Under the pieces are notes generated by a model that worked only from the letters and a program-made list of their open reading frames with translations, had not been told where the DNA came from and did no database searches. Below, piece by piece: positions 1-8,086 of a stretch of DNA of 64,000 nt. A program made the translations under genes and the position numbers. The stretch's first letter is position 1; the number at the start of each line of letters is the position of its first letter. Source of the DNA: Eubacterium sp. (lineage in GTDB: Bacteria; Bacillota; Clostridia; Lachnospirales; Lachnospiraceae); NCBI GenBank assembly GCA_022796875.1, contig JAAWJJ010000005.1, positions 1 to 64,000 on the forward strand, read 5' to 3'.

Positions 1-155
1 AACGATACGTTCTGATAACACTTTTTATATCATCATATTGCAAAAGTATTGATAAAGCCGTTTTGTTAAAAAATGTGGAAACTGCCAACGATTTTCCCAA
101 ACTGTAAAAATCAACTGATTTTTAAGCGATTGCCCTGTCTGCCTTTGAAACCCTA

Positions 156-184
156 TTGACTTTATCGTGATAAACCATTACTAT
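156..184 (+). promoter_or_regulatory. Sigma-A-type promoter of the amino acid ABC operon
   Basis: The -35 box TTGACT (156-161) and the -10 box TACTAT (179-184) are separated by exactly 17 bases. A strong ribosome binding site, AAAGGAGAG (207-215), follows 7 bases before the ATG at 223. The roughly 150 bases further upstream are AT-rich, and I see no gene or recognisable riboswitch in them. Confidence 0.7.
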
Positions 185-222
185 AGTAAAGGAATTTTAA
201 ATGAACAAAGGAGAGTTTAATT

Positions 223-1140
223 ATGAAAAGAAAAATAGCATTATTATTAACCGCCGGCATGATCGCGGCGTCACTGGCAGCATGCGGCAACGCATCATCC
301 GGAGCAGGCACGGATGCTCCTGCGAATGAAAACACCAGAGCAGACAGCGAAACGTCCGCAAACGAAGACGCCTCCGCAGGCGATGATTCTTCTGCAAACG
401 AAGACTCTTCCGCAGGCGGCGATTCTTCCGACAGCGACCTTGCCTATGTAAAAGACAAAGGCACTCTGGTCGTCGGCATCACGGATTTTGAGCCGATGGA
501 TTACAAAGACGACAACGGCGAATGGATCGGATTTGATGCGGATCTTGCAAAAGCTTTCGGCGAAAGCATCGGTGTAAACGTTGAATTTGTGGAAATCGAA
601 TGGGACAACAAAGTTATGGAACTGGATGCCAAAAGCATTGACTGCGTATGGAACGGCATGACCCTGACCGACGAAGTAACCAGTTCCATGGACTGTACTA
701 ACCCTTACTGTGAAAACGCACAGGTCGTGATTGTTCCGGCTGACGTCGCGGACCAGTACCAGGATGAAGAAAACCTGAAAGATCTGGCATTTGCCGTTGA
801 AACGGGCAGCGCCGGTGAAAAACAGGCCGTTGAACGCGAACTGAATTACACCCCGGTACAGTCACAGGCCAATACGCTGTTGGAAGTTTCTTCGGGAACA
901 TCTGACGCTGCTATTATTGATTCCCTGATGGCTGCCGCCATGGTAGGAGAAGGCACCAGTTATGCGGATCTTACTTATACGGTAAAACTGAATGCAGAAG
1001 AATACGGTGTCGGTTTCCGCAAAGGCTCCGATTTAAAAGACGAATTAAATAAATTCTTTTCTGCAAGCTACAAAGACGGTACCATGACGGAACTTGCAGA
1101 ACAGTACGGCGTTCAGGCCGCCATTATCGAACAGCAGTAG
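223..1140 (+). CDS. Amino acid ABC transporter substrate-binding lipoprotein
   Basis: Extracellular solute receptor of a polar amino acid importer. Residues 1-21 form a lipoprotein signal peptide with lipobox LAAC and the acylated Cys at 21. Residues 22-70 are an acidic, Ser/Asp/Glu/Asn-rich low-complexity spacer with imperfect repeats of SANEDxSAGxDSS. The SBP_bac_3 fold starts near residue 73 (GTLVVGITDFEPM) and runs to the end. The total of 305 residues is normal for the family plus a long tether. Permease and ATPase genes follow on the same strand 55 bases downstream, so this is a complete importer operon. The specific substrate (cystine, glutamine, arginine and so on) cannot be read from the sequence. 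The start is fixed by the AAAGGAG ribosome binding site. Confidence 0.93.
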   Translation: MKRKIALLLTAGMIAASLAACGNASSGAGTDAPANENTRADSETSANEDASAGDDSSANEDSSAGGDSSDSDLAYVKDKGTLVVGITDFEPMDYKDDNGEWIGFDADLAKAFGESIGVNVEFVEIEWDNKVMELDAKSIDCVWNGMTLTDEVTSSMDCTNPYCENAQVVIVPADVADQYQDEENLKDLAFAVETGSAGEKQAVERELNYTPVQSQANTLLEVSSGTSDAAIIDSLMAAAMVGEGTSYADLTYTVKLNAEEYGVGFRKGSDLKDELNKFFSASYKDGTMTELAEQYGVQAAIIEQQ

Positions 1141-1195
1141 CAGCCGCTTTACCGCGCGCATACCACAAAACAGATTTTAAAAACAGGGGATACAT

Positions 1196-1882
1196 ATGGA
1201 TTTAATCATGGAACAACTGCCAATTGTCATCCATTCATTAAACATTGGCTTTTTACAAACTTTAAAACTGTTTGGCATCACATTACTCGGTGCAATCCCG
1301 CTTGGGTTAGTCATCTCATTCGGTTCTATGTCACGTTTCAAACCTTTATGCGCGGTTGCAAAATTTATTGTCTGGATTATCCGCGGTACGCCGTTGATGA
1401 TCCAGCTTTTGATCATCTACTATTTCCCCGGACTGGTACTGCACAACGCCGTCTGGGGAAGCGGGGAAACCGGCCGTTTTACCGCTGCAGCCATTTCATT
1501 TATTATTAACTATGCCTGCTATTTCTCCGAAATTTACCGCGGCGGCATCCAGAGCGTCCCGGTCGGGCAGGAAGAAGCCGGATTGGTGCTCGGTATGACG
1601 AAAATGCAGATTTTCTTCCGTGTAAAACTGATGCAGATGATTAAAAAAATCGTCCCTCCGATGTCCAATGAAATTATTACTCTGGTAAAAGACACCTCTC
1701 TGGCGCGGATTATCGCCCTGCAGGAAATCATCTGGGCCGGTCAGGCATTTTTAAAAGGCTCGCAGGGTATTTCCGGCGCAATCTGGCCGTTGTTTTTTAC
1801 CGCTGTGTACTATCTCATTTTCAATGGAGTCCTCACCGTTATCCTCGGACGAATTGAAAAGAAACTGAGTTATTTCCAGTAA
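1196..1882 (+). CDS. Polar amino acid ABC transporter permease (HisM/GlnP family)
   Basis: Membrane channel subunit of the importer, 228 residues with about five predicted membrane helices. The EAA-type cytoplasmic loop that contacts the ATPase is visible around residues 125-140 (EEAGLVLGMTKMQ). The length and the N-terminal helix (LQTLKLFGITLLGAIPLGL) fit the HisM/GlnP family of single-gene permeases, which act as homodimers. It lies between the binding protein and the ATPase genes, with an AGGGG-like ribosome binding site about 8 bases before the ATG. Nothing is missing or unusual. Confidence 0.93.
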   Translation: MDLIMEQLPIVIHSLNIGFLQTLKLFGITLLGAIPLGLVISFGSMSRFKPLCAVAKFIVWIIRGTPLMIQLLIIYYFPGLVLHNAVWGSGETGRFTAAAISFIINYACYFSEIYRGGIQSVPVGQEEAGLVLGMTKMQIFFRVKLMQMIKKIVPPMSNEIITLVKDTSLARIIALQEIIWAGQAFLKGSQGISGAIWPLFFTAVYYLIFNGVLTVILGRIEKKLSYFQ

Positions 1883-1897
1883 AGGAGGATATGGAGT

Positions 1898-2686
1898 ATG
1901 GCAATTTTAGAAGCAGAACATTTAATCAAATCCTTTGACCGCACGGAAGTGTTAAAAGATATCAGTTTTTCTCTGGAAAAAGGTCAGGTTCTTTCCATCA
2001 TAGGTTCCTCCGGAAGCGGGAAAACAACGCTGTTACGCTGTTTAAATTTTCTGGAACGTCCGGACGGCGGCATTATCCGGGTCAACGGCAAAATTATTTT
2101 TGACGGCAGCGATCCGTCCACCTGGCAGGAATCGCAGGTGCGCAAAAAAAGACTTCACTTCGGGCTGGTCTTCCAGTCTTTCCATCTTTTTCCGCAATAT
2201 ACCGCTTTAAAAAACGTTATGCTGGCAAAAGAATTACTGGCAAAAGAGCTGCCGGATTACAAAAACCGCAAAAAAGAAATACAGGAAGAAATCGAAACCC
2301 AGGCGAAATTGCTGTTAAAACAAATGGGGCTATCCGAACGGATGAACAATTATCCCCACCAGCTTTCCGGCGGGCAATGCCAGCGTGTCGCCATTGCTCG
2401 TGCGCTGGCCTTACAGCCGGACATCCTCTGTTTTGACGAACCGACCTCCGCTCTTGATCCGGAGCTGACCGGGGAAGTTTTAAAAGTAATCAAAGAACTG
2501 GCCGACCAAAATACAACCATGCTGATCGTCACTCACGAAATGGCGTTTGCACGGGATGTTGCCAGCCATGTAATCTTCATGGACGACGGCACGATACTGG
2601 AACAGGGAAGCCCTTACGAAGTGTTTGAAAATCCGAAAGAGGAACGGACCAGGCAGTTTCTTGCAAGATATTCACAGGAAGCGTAA
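1898..2686 (+). CDS. Polar amino acid ABC transporter ATP-binding protein (GlnQ family)
   Basis: Cytoplasmic ATPase that energises the importer, 262 residues. Walker A GSSGSGKT is at 36-43, the Q-loop Gln at 93, the signature LSGGQ at 156-160, Walker B ILCFDEP at 176-182, and the switch His in VTHEMAFARD. The tail contains EQGSPYEVFENP, typical of GlnQ/HisP proteins. It starts 15 bases after the permease stop behind the ribosome binding site AAAGGAGG, so the two are probably translationally linked. The three genes form a closed transport operon with no regulator beside it. Confidence 0.95.
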   Translation: MAILEAEHLIKSFDRTEVLKDISFSLEKGQVLSIIGSSGSGKTTLLRCLNFLERPDGGIIRVNGKIIFDGSDPSTWQESQVRKKRLHFGLVFQSFHLFPQYTALKNVMLAKELLAKELPDYKNRKKEIQEEIETQAKLLLKQMGLSERMNNYPHQLSGGQCQRVAIARALALQPDILCFDEPTSALDPELTGEVLKVIKELADQNTTMLIVTHEMAFARDVASHVIFMDDGTILEQGSPYEVFENPKEERTRQFLARYSQEA

Positions 2687-2751
2687 TTGCAGCTGCTTAT
2701 CCCGTGAAACGTAACGGTAGACTACTGCTTTAAAAAAAATAAAAAACCATC

Positions 2752-2780
2752 TTTTATTTTCTTCCTGTTTCATGTATACT
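2752..2780 (+). promoter_or_regulatory. Probable promoter of the small membrane protein gene
   Basis: TTTTAT (2752-2757) and TATACT (2775-2780) are separated by 17 bases and lie in the 204-base gap between the ABC operon and the gene at 2891. The -10 box is good and the -35 box is weak. An A-rich stretch (2731-2746) precedes it. Confidence 0.45.
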
Positions 2781-2890
2781 AAAACAGATGGGTATAAATC
2801 CCCAAATACAATGATACCGGCACTCCATTCTGAAGATTTGTACAGAAATCGACAGGCCAAAATACCGGAAGCACTAAGGAGATTATCAAA

Positions 2891-3133
2891 ATGAGCCAGG
2901 AAAAAGTAGATCGTTATAAAAAAGAAAAAGCAAACAGAAAACAGGCTGTGGCACGGGAAAGACGCAATCGTTACCTTTCACGTATTATTATCATAGCGGT
3001 GATAGCGGCGATTGTTGTCTGGGCCTGCTTTTCTATCCGTTCCATGATAATGGCGTCCCAGGGGCCGACCATGACTTATATTAATACAGAACCGATTACG
3101 GATTACATGAATTCGTTAGACGCCGCTGAATAA
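2891..3133 (+). CDS. Small single-pass membrane protein of unknown function
   Basis: This 80-residue protein has a highly charged Lys/Arg/Glu-rich cytoplasmic N-terminus (residues 1-32). One hydrophobic helix follows (about 33-50, IIIIAVIAAIVVWACF), and then a short extracytoplasmic tail. Its ribosome binding site, AAGGAG, lies 9 bases before the ATG. It has its own predicted promoter upstream and a strong terminator downstream, so it appears to be a monocistronic gene. I do not recognise a named family. The topology (positive inside, short outside tail) could suit a small membrane-tethered partner, but nothing in the context assigns a role. Confidence 0.75.
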   Translation: MSQEKVDRYKKEKANRKQAVARERRNRYLSRIIIIAVIAAIVVWACFSIRSMIMASQGPTMTYINTEPITDYMNSLDAAE

Positions 3134-3225
3134 GAAAGGCATACTGTCCAAAAAGCAGGCCGATCTTAACAAAACAGGAGAATATTCCGCACAGGATATG
3201 TATTGATACCGGTCAGACATACAGA

Positions 3226-3270
3226 AACTCTCATTGCTTCCGTTCAGAAAACAATGAGAGTTCTTTTTTA
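3226..3270 (+). terminator. Rho-independent terminator
   Basis: Perfect 11-bp stem: AACTCTCATTG (3226-3236) pairs with CAATGAGAGTT (3252-3262). A CTTTTTTA tract follows on the + strand. It ends the small membrane protein transcript. It also lies just beyond the stop of the convergent minus-strand gene at 3281, so it may act in both directions. Confidence 0.85.
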
Positions 3271-3280
3271 CCGGACTTTC

Positions 3281-3781
3281 CTATCTGATAATATTCCCCA
3301 AAATTCCGTAAGAAATAATCGTCATAATAAAAGCCGACAGACATAATCCCAGCAGTTCCGCCAGCACTGCTTTTTTTGTATCCACATCCAGTAACGCTGC
3401 GATCAAGGAACCCGTCCAGGCTCCGGTTCCCGGAATCGGAATCCCGACAAACAGCATCAGACCCACAAATTCGTATTTCCGGATCTTATCACTTTTTCCC
3501 ATGGCCTTATTTTCCAGCCATTCCACCGGCCTGCGGAACAAACGGAACCGTTTCATCCAGTGAAAAATCTTTTTAATAAAAAACAAGATAAACGGAATCG
3601 GGATAATATTTGCCAAAATACAAAGCGGCACCGCTTTTATCATCTGCACATCCAAAAAAGTGGCCGCCAAAAGTCCTCCTCTTAATTCCAAAACCGGAAA
3701 CAGCGAAATAATAAAACAAACTGCTTCCCTTGATACGTATTCTCCCAAGGTGTTCGTAAACCAGGTAACCAAACCTTCCAA
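3281..3781 (-). CDS. Small multidrug export-like membrane protein (Sm_multidrug_ex family)
   Basis: This 166-residue polytopic membrane protein has about four or five hydrophobic segments. The features match the small multidrug export (PF06695-like) family: the N-terminal LFPVLELRGGLLAAT segment, a central Pro-rich helix PIPFILFFIKKIFHW, and the loop FVGIPIPGTGAWTGSLIAALL. The family name comes from old annotations, and the actual substrate is unknown. The gene is the last of a minus-strand group after the two aminotransferases, with a 71-base T/A-rich spacer before it. The start at 3781 is the first Met of the frame. Confidence 0.8.
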   Translation of the reverse strand: MEGLVTWFTNTLGEYVSREAVCFIISLFPVLELRGGLLAATFLDVQMIKAVPLCILANIIPIPFILFFIKKIFHWMKRFRLFRRPVEWLENKAMGKSDKIRKYEFVGLMLFVGIPIPGTGAWTGSLIAALLDVDTKKAVLAELLGLCLSAFIMTIISYGILGNIIR

Positions 3782-3852
3782 AACTTAATCTCCTATTCTT
3801 TCTTTCAAATTTTTCAAAATTCTTTCAAACTTCTACAAATTCTTTCAAAATC

Positions 3853-4920
3853 CTACAAAAAAACTCCGGTACATTTTTCCTTTAAAAAATTTAACAGGCA
3901 GTCCATCTCTTCGTCCGTTCCGACCGTAATCCTTAAATACCGGTCGATCCGCGGTTTTTCAAAATAGCGGACAAAAATCCCCGCTTCTTTTAACTGCGCA
4001 AACAGCTCCTTTGCGGAATACTGCGGATGCGTGACGAACAGAAAATTGCTTTTGGAATCCGCAAAAACAAATCCCAGTCCTGCCAGTTCCTTTTTCATAC
4101 GTTCCCTTGTGGAAATAATTTTATGGATGGTTTCCGTAAAATATTCCTGATCCCGGACAACCGCCGCCCCCATCAGGACAGACGGACGGCTCATCGTATA
4201 CGAATTAAAAGAATATTTTGCGTCGTTCAGATATTTGATCAGTTTCTCGCTGCCAAACGCATACCCGATCCTTAACCCTGCCAGGGAACGCGACTTTGAA
4301 AAAGTCTGCACAACTAATAAATTATCATACTTTTCTATCAATGGCAAGACGGAAATTGTCCCAAAGTCCACATACGCCTCGTCCACGATCACGACCGTGT
4401 TCTGATTGGCCGCAATAATCGCCTCTATATCCGAAACAGGCAGTTCCACGCCGGTCGGCGCGTTTGGATTCGGGAATACGATACCGCCGTTTTCTGCAAA
4501 ATAGTCTTCCTTTATGATCTCAAACCTGTCGTTTAGCGGAATCTGGCGGTACGGAATACGAAACAGTTCCGCCCACACATCATAAAAAGAATACGTAATA
4601 TCCGGAAATAAAATCGGACGTTCCGAATTGAAAAAAGTCAAAAACGCCATTGCCAGCACATCGTCCGAACCGACTCCGGCAAATACCTGCGATTCCTTTA
4701 CCCCGTAAGTTTCGGCAATCGCCGTTACTAATTCCGATGCTGCCGGGTCCGGATATAACCGCATTTTCTCCAAATCCATTTGCTGCCACGCTTTTTTTAA
4801 CGCCGGCGAGGGCGGATACGGATTTTCGTTTGTATTTAACTTGATAATGTTTTCCTGCTTCGGCTGCTCACCCGGCACATAGGGCGTCACACGCCGCACA
4901 TTCTGTTCCCAGTTTCCCAT
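3853..4920 (-). CDS. hisC: Histidinol-phosphate aminotransferase-like PLP enzyme
   Basis: Fold-type I PLP aminotransferase of 355 residues, the usual HisC length. Visible landmarks are NTNENPYPPSP near the start (substrate arm), the GSDDVLA phosphate loop, NPNAPTG, VDEAYVDF, the Schiff-base lysine in SKSRSLAGLRIGYAFG, and the C-terminal RITVGTDEEM arginine. In histidine synthesis it would convert imidazole-acetol phosphate plus glutamate to histidinol phosphate. No other his genes are in the window, so an alternative role in aromatic amino acid transamination is possible. It lies 25 bases downstream of a second aminotransferase, apparently in one transcript. The ribosome binding site is weak. 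Confidence 0.85.
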   Translation of the reverse strand: MGNWEQNVRRVTPYVPGEQPKQENIIKLNTNENPYPPSPALKKAWQQMDLEKMRLYPDPAASELVTAIAETYGVKESQVFAGVGSDDVLAMAFLTFFNSERPILFPDITYSFYDVWAELFRIPYRQIPLNDRFEIIKEDYFAENGGIVFPNPNAPTGVELPVSDIEAIIAANQNTVVIVDEAYVDFGTISVLPLIEKYDNLLVVQTFSKSRSLAGLRIGYAFGSEKLIKYLNDAKYSFNSYTMSRPSVLMGAAVVRDQEYFTETIHKIISTRERMKKELAGLGFVFADSKSNFLFVTHPQYSAKELFAQLKEAGIFVRYFEKPRIDRYLRITVGTDEEMDCLLNFLKEKCTGVFL

Positions 4921-4945
4921 GTTATGTATACTCTTTTCTTTTGTT

Positions 4946-6136
4946 TTATTTTAATCCATATTCCGCGGCCAGCGCTGCAAACGCCAGCATCGAGCGTTCA
5001 ATCATCTCTTTCTGCACGCAATAGGCCAGACGCACATATCCCGGACAGTGAAACGTAGTGCCGTTAACCATCATAATATGGTGCCGTTTTCCGGCCTCGA
5101 TAAATTTCTTTTCATCCTCTTCCGGTGATTTCATGAACAGATAAAACGTTCCTTCCGGTTTCACACACTCAAACCCAAGATCAGTCAGGCCGTGATACAA
5201 TAACTTCCGGTTCGTATCATAAAAAGCAACGTCTGTCTTTTCGTTCAGGCAACGTGCCACCGCTTTCTGCATCAGCGACGGGGCATTAATAAAACCGCAG
5301 ATACGGTTTGCAATCGTCAGTCCAGCGATCATCGTCGGAAAGTCCGCCATTTCGTCCGGAACCACCATATAACCGATCCTTTCCCCCGGCAGGGATAACG
5401 ATTTGCTGAATGAATACGTGACAAATGTATTTTTATAATATTTTGTCAGAAAGACGGTCCGATTTCCGTCGTAAACCAGCTCCCGATACGGCTCATCCGA
5501 AATAATATAAATTTCATGCCCGTACTCTTTCTGTTTCTTTTCCAGAACCGCCGCGATCCTCTGAATCGTTTCTTCCGAATACACTACGCCGGTCGGGTTC
5601 ACCGGATTGTTAATAATTACCGCTTTGGTCTTTTCCGTAATTTTGCGCTCCATATCGGCAAAATCCGGCTGGAACGTCCGATAATCCGGAGCAATCGTGA
5701 CAAGTTCCGCCCGCCAATTACCGACATAATTCCGGTATTCCGTAAAATACGGCGCAAATACCGCCACCTCGTCCCCGATATCAATAATCGTCTTCAAAAT
5801 TACATTGATCGCGCCGGCCGCGCCGACGGTCATGATGATATTCGTCCATTTAAAATCCGTGCCGAACCGCTCGTTTAAATTATCCGCAACCGCGCGCCTG
5901 ACGTTTTCATATCCGGCGTTATCCATATAACTGTGCAGATTCAAAGCGTCTTCTTCCTTTATAATATCCAGCAAAGCGTCCGTAAACGCCTGAGGCGCAG
6001 GCGTAGCCGGATTGCCCAGGCTGTAATCAAATACATTTTCCCGGCCAACCTTTTTTGCCAGTTCATTCCCTTCCGTAAACATGGCACGGATCGCAGAACT
6101 GTTGGAAATGTCCTCTAATATCTGTTTTGACAGCAT
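4946..6136 (-). CDS. Class I/II pyridoxal phosphate-dependent aminotransferase
   Basis: 396-residue AspB-like aminotransferase. The protein shows DYSLGNPATPAP at the N-terminus, the GAAGAINV cofactor loop, NNPVNPTG, SDEPYRELVYDG, and the PLP lysine in TYSFSKSLSLPGERIGY, and ends with the CPGYVRLAYCV substrate-carboxylate arginine segment. This pattern fits the aspartate/alanine/aromatic aminotransferase group of Clostridia; the exact amino acid cannot be told. It is the first gene of the pair with hisC. A candidate promoter lies upstream (TTTACT, 17 bases, TAAAGT, within about 6187-6217 on the minus strand), and the ribosome binding site AAGGAAGGG precedes the ATG. Confidence 0.88.
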   Translation of the reverse strand: MLSKQILEDISNSSAIRAMFTEGNELAKKVGRENVFDYSLGNPATPAPQAFTDALLDIIKEEDALNLHSYMDNAGYENVRRAVADNLNERFGTDFKWTNIIMTVGAAGAINVILKTIIDIGDEVAVFAPYFTEYRNYVGNWRAELVTIAPDYRTFQPDFADMERKITEKTKAVIINNPVNPTGVVYSEETIQRIAAVLEKKQKEYGHEIYIISDEPYRELVYDGNRTVFLTKYYKNTFVTYSFSKSLSLPGERIGYMVVPDEMADFPTMIAGLTIANRICGFINAPSLMQKAVARCLNEKTDVAFYDTNRKLLYHGLTDLGFECVKPEGTFYLFMKSPEEDEKKFIEAGKRHHIMMVNGTTFHCPGYVRLAYCVQKEMIERSMLAFAALAAEYGLK

Positions 6137-6374
6137 GATATCCCTTCCTTTTTAAACCTCTTTACGTATCATTACCGTTACACTTTATCACTTTTGTATG
6201 GTAAAGTAAAGCGTTCCGCACAGGTACTTTTCCCCGGAGCGAAAAAATCTCTGAACGTTCCGCCGTGTTTTTTGCAATACCGGCTTTTAAGCAATTCTGA
6301 AAACACCGGTGTAAAAAATTATCAAAACGTTTTATTTTCATAGATTTCCGGCTATACTGCCAGGGCCGGGAAAC

Positions 6375-6398
6375 CGGAAACGACAGAAGTCGTTTCCG
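6375..6398 (-). terminator. Hairpin after the ligase operon
   Basis: A 10-bp perfect stem (CGGAAACGAC at 6375-6384 with GTCGTTTCCG at 6389-6398) and a 4-base loop begin about 10 bases past the stop of the ligase gene on the minus strand. The following bases are T- and C-rich but not a clean U tract, so termination is likely but not certain. The rest of the 6137-6407 gap holds the aminotransferase promoter region; I see nothing else in it. Confidence 0.5.
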
Positions 6399-6407
6399 AT
6401 ATCAGTC

Positions 6408-8039
6408 CTAACCCCGGGGATAGACGGATCTGATTAATTTTCCAAATCCAAACTCGGTTTTCCCTGAAAAGCAGAAAGTGCAAGCAGGCGGAACGTTTAC
6501 TGCCGCCAGTAAAATCCCGGTTATGAAAAACGCCGGCGGCTCTATGTACAAATGCGTATTATTCACAAATCCCTGCACCAAAAACGCGGAAACAAAAGCT
6601 ATTCCCATCACTGCCCCCATGCAGTTTTCCCGGCGTTTCTTTATAAATGCGGCAATTGCCGATACAAAAAAGCCGAAATAGCTGATTACCCCAAAAATCC
6701 CGGTCGTCACCAAATACTGCAAAGCCTCGTTATGTGCGTCTACCAGCACACCGTTTAATTTCATATAACCGCCGCTGCTGTCATACAGTTCATATGCCGC
6801 CTTAAAGCAGGCAGGCCCGTAACCGAATATTTTGTGAATCGCCGGCATTCCGGCAAACGTGCTGGCCGCGCTTCTCCATATAATGCCGCGGTTGCTGCCC
6901 CACTTTTCCCCAAAATACAAATATGGCGTCAGAACGCCGAACAGTTCTTTCGCCTCCTCCGGCGTCTTTGTAAGCGTAGACCAAACAATCACGAAAACAG
7001 CTCCGGCAATCAGCGCCAGAATACATAAAAACAGTACCAGCCTTACTTTTTTCACCCGCCGCACATGATCCGGAGAAAGAAAATTTTCCCCTGTCCCCTG
7101 TTTTCCAGCATAAAAACAAAGAAAGAAAAATACCGCCGCTACCGCCGCTGTCAACGCAAGCGTCGGTTTTCCCGATAAGACCAGCTTCCAGATGCCGTAC
7201 ATATTCCAGCAGTTTTCCCGGCACAGAACGCGTAAAAACAAAAAAAGATACATGCACGCCGCCCAGATTATTCCTGCTACGCCCCATCGTTTCAGTTCCG
7301 CAGGATTCGGCATGACAAACCAGAGCGTCACCAGCATAATCGCTGCAAACGCCAGGCATACGCTGTCGCTCATGGAAGCGAACATCCCCAAAAACAAAAC
7401 CGCCAGGAAGCCGCCGCTTACCAGGCGCATTTTTTTGCTGTCTGTTTTACAGAAAAACGGAACCGTAACCGCTAACAAAAGCGCTATGTATGCCGCCAGG
7501 CAGTTGCGGTTTCCGAGCGTGGAAATAAACTGGCTGGCTTTATCCCCTGCTGTCCCGCACAGCGAAAACGGATTCCCTCCCAAATGGTTGCACACCGCTA
7601 TCACATTGATAAAAACCGCCGCGGAAGCCGCCGGAACAATCAGATACCATTTCCGGTTCCATAAATACCGCCCTACCCAAAATATCCCGCAGCATAACAG
7701 CAATACGAGGTATCCGGTCTTCCTGCCGTCCGTTCCCCAAAAGGCGGACGTCCGATCCGGAGCCAGCAAAAACGCAAGCGTCAGCGCCGCAAGAAACAAC
7801 AGCAGCAGTCCGTCCGTCCGGTCAATACCGGGACGAAATTTTAACGTTTTTTTGTAATGGACCGCCGCCAGAATCCCGATCAGCGCCAACGCCGCAAACA
7901 TTATCAGCGTCGTTATATTAAAAAACTTTGATTTCACCGTCAATATATCATTGTACTGGTCATGTTCAAGAAGCGGAAATACACAAACCAGCAGCAGAAA
8001 ATATATGCCGGAAACAATATTTGCCGCTTTCTTTTCCAT
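6408..8039 (-). CDS. O-antigen ligase / Wzy-like polytopic membrane protein
   Basis: 543 residues with roughly 12 hydrophobic helices. The large extracytoplasmic loop is at about residues 360-450. It carries the Wzy_C/WaaL hallmark region ending in VDAHNEALQYLVTTGIFGV, which contains the conserved His-Asn-Glu cluster. In this superfamily the protein either joins a polyprenyl-linked glycan to an acceptor or polymerises repeat units, on the outer face of the membrane. It is the last gene of an apparent operon with the DUF6056-like protein, pyruvate kinase and amidase genes, 48 bases after the preceding stop. It could serve the glycan locus at 21-64 kb, but this is inference. Confidence 0.82.
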   Translation of the reverse strand: MEKKAANIVSGIYFLLLVCVFPLLEHDQYNDILTVKSKFFNITTLIMFAALALIGILAAVHYKKTLKFRPGIDRTDGLLLLFLAALTLAFLLAPDRTSAFWGTDGRKTGYLVLLLCCGIFWVGRYLWNRKWYLIVPAASAAVFINVIAVCNHLGGNPFSLCGTAGDKASQFISTLGNRNCLAAYIALLLAVTVPFFCKTDSKKMRLVSGGFLAVLFLGMFASMSDSVCLAFAAIMLVTLWFVMPNPAELKRWGVAGIIWAACMYLFLFLRVLCRENCWNMYGIWKLVLSGKPTLALTAAVAAVFFFLCFYAGKQGTGENFLSPDHVRRVKKVRLVLFLCILALIAGAVFVIVWSTLTKTPEEAKELFGVLTPYLYFGEKWGSNRGIIWRSAASTFAGMPAIHKIFGYGPACFKAAYELYDSSGGYMKLNGVLVDAHNEALQYLVTTGIFGVISYFGFFVSAIAAFIKKRRENCMGAVMGIAFVSAFLVQGFVNNTHLYIEPPAFFITGILLAAVNVPPACTFCFSGKTEFGFGKLIRSVYPRG

Positions 8040-8086
8040 CGTAACCCTCCATCATGTCCTGCCTGCCGTATGAAATCAATCCGTAA

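Noticed and set aside
201..240. Short leader frame starting at ATG 201 before the ABC lipoprotein
   Set aside because: It overlaps the ribosome binding site and runs out of frame into the lipoprotein gene; no regulatory stem or codon bias supports a leader peptide.
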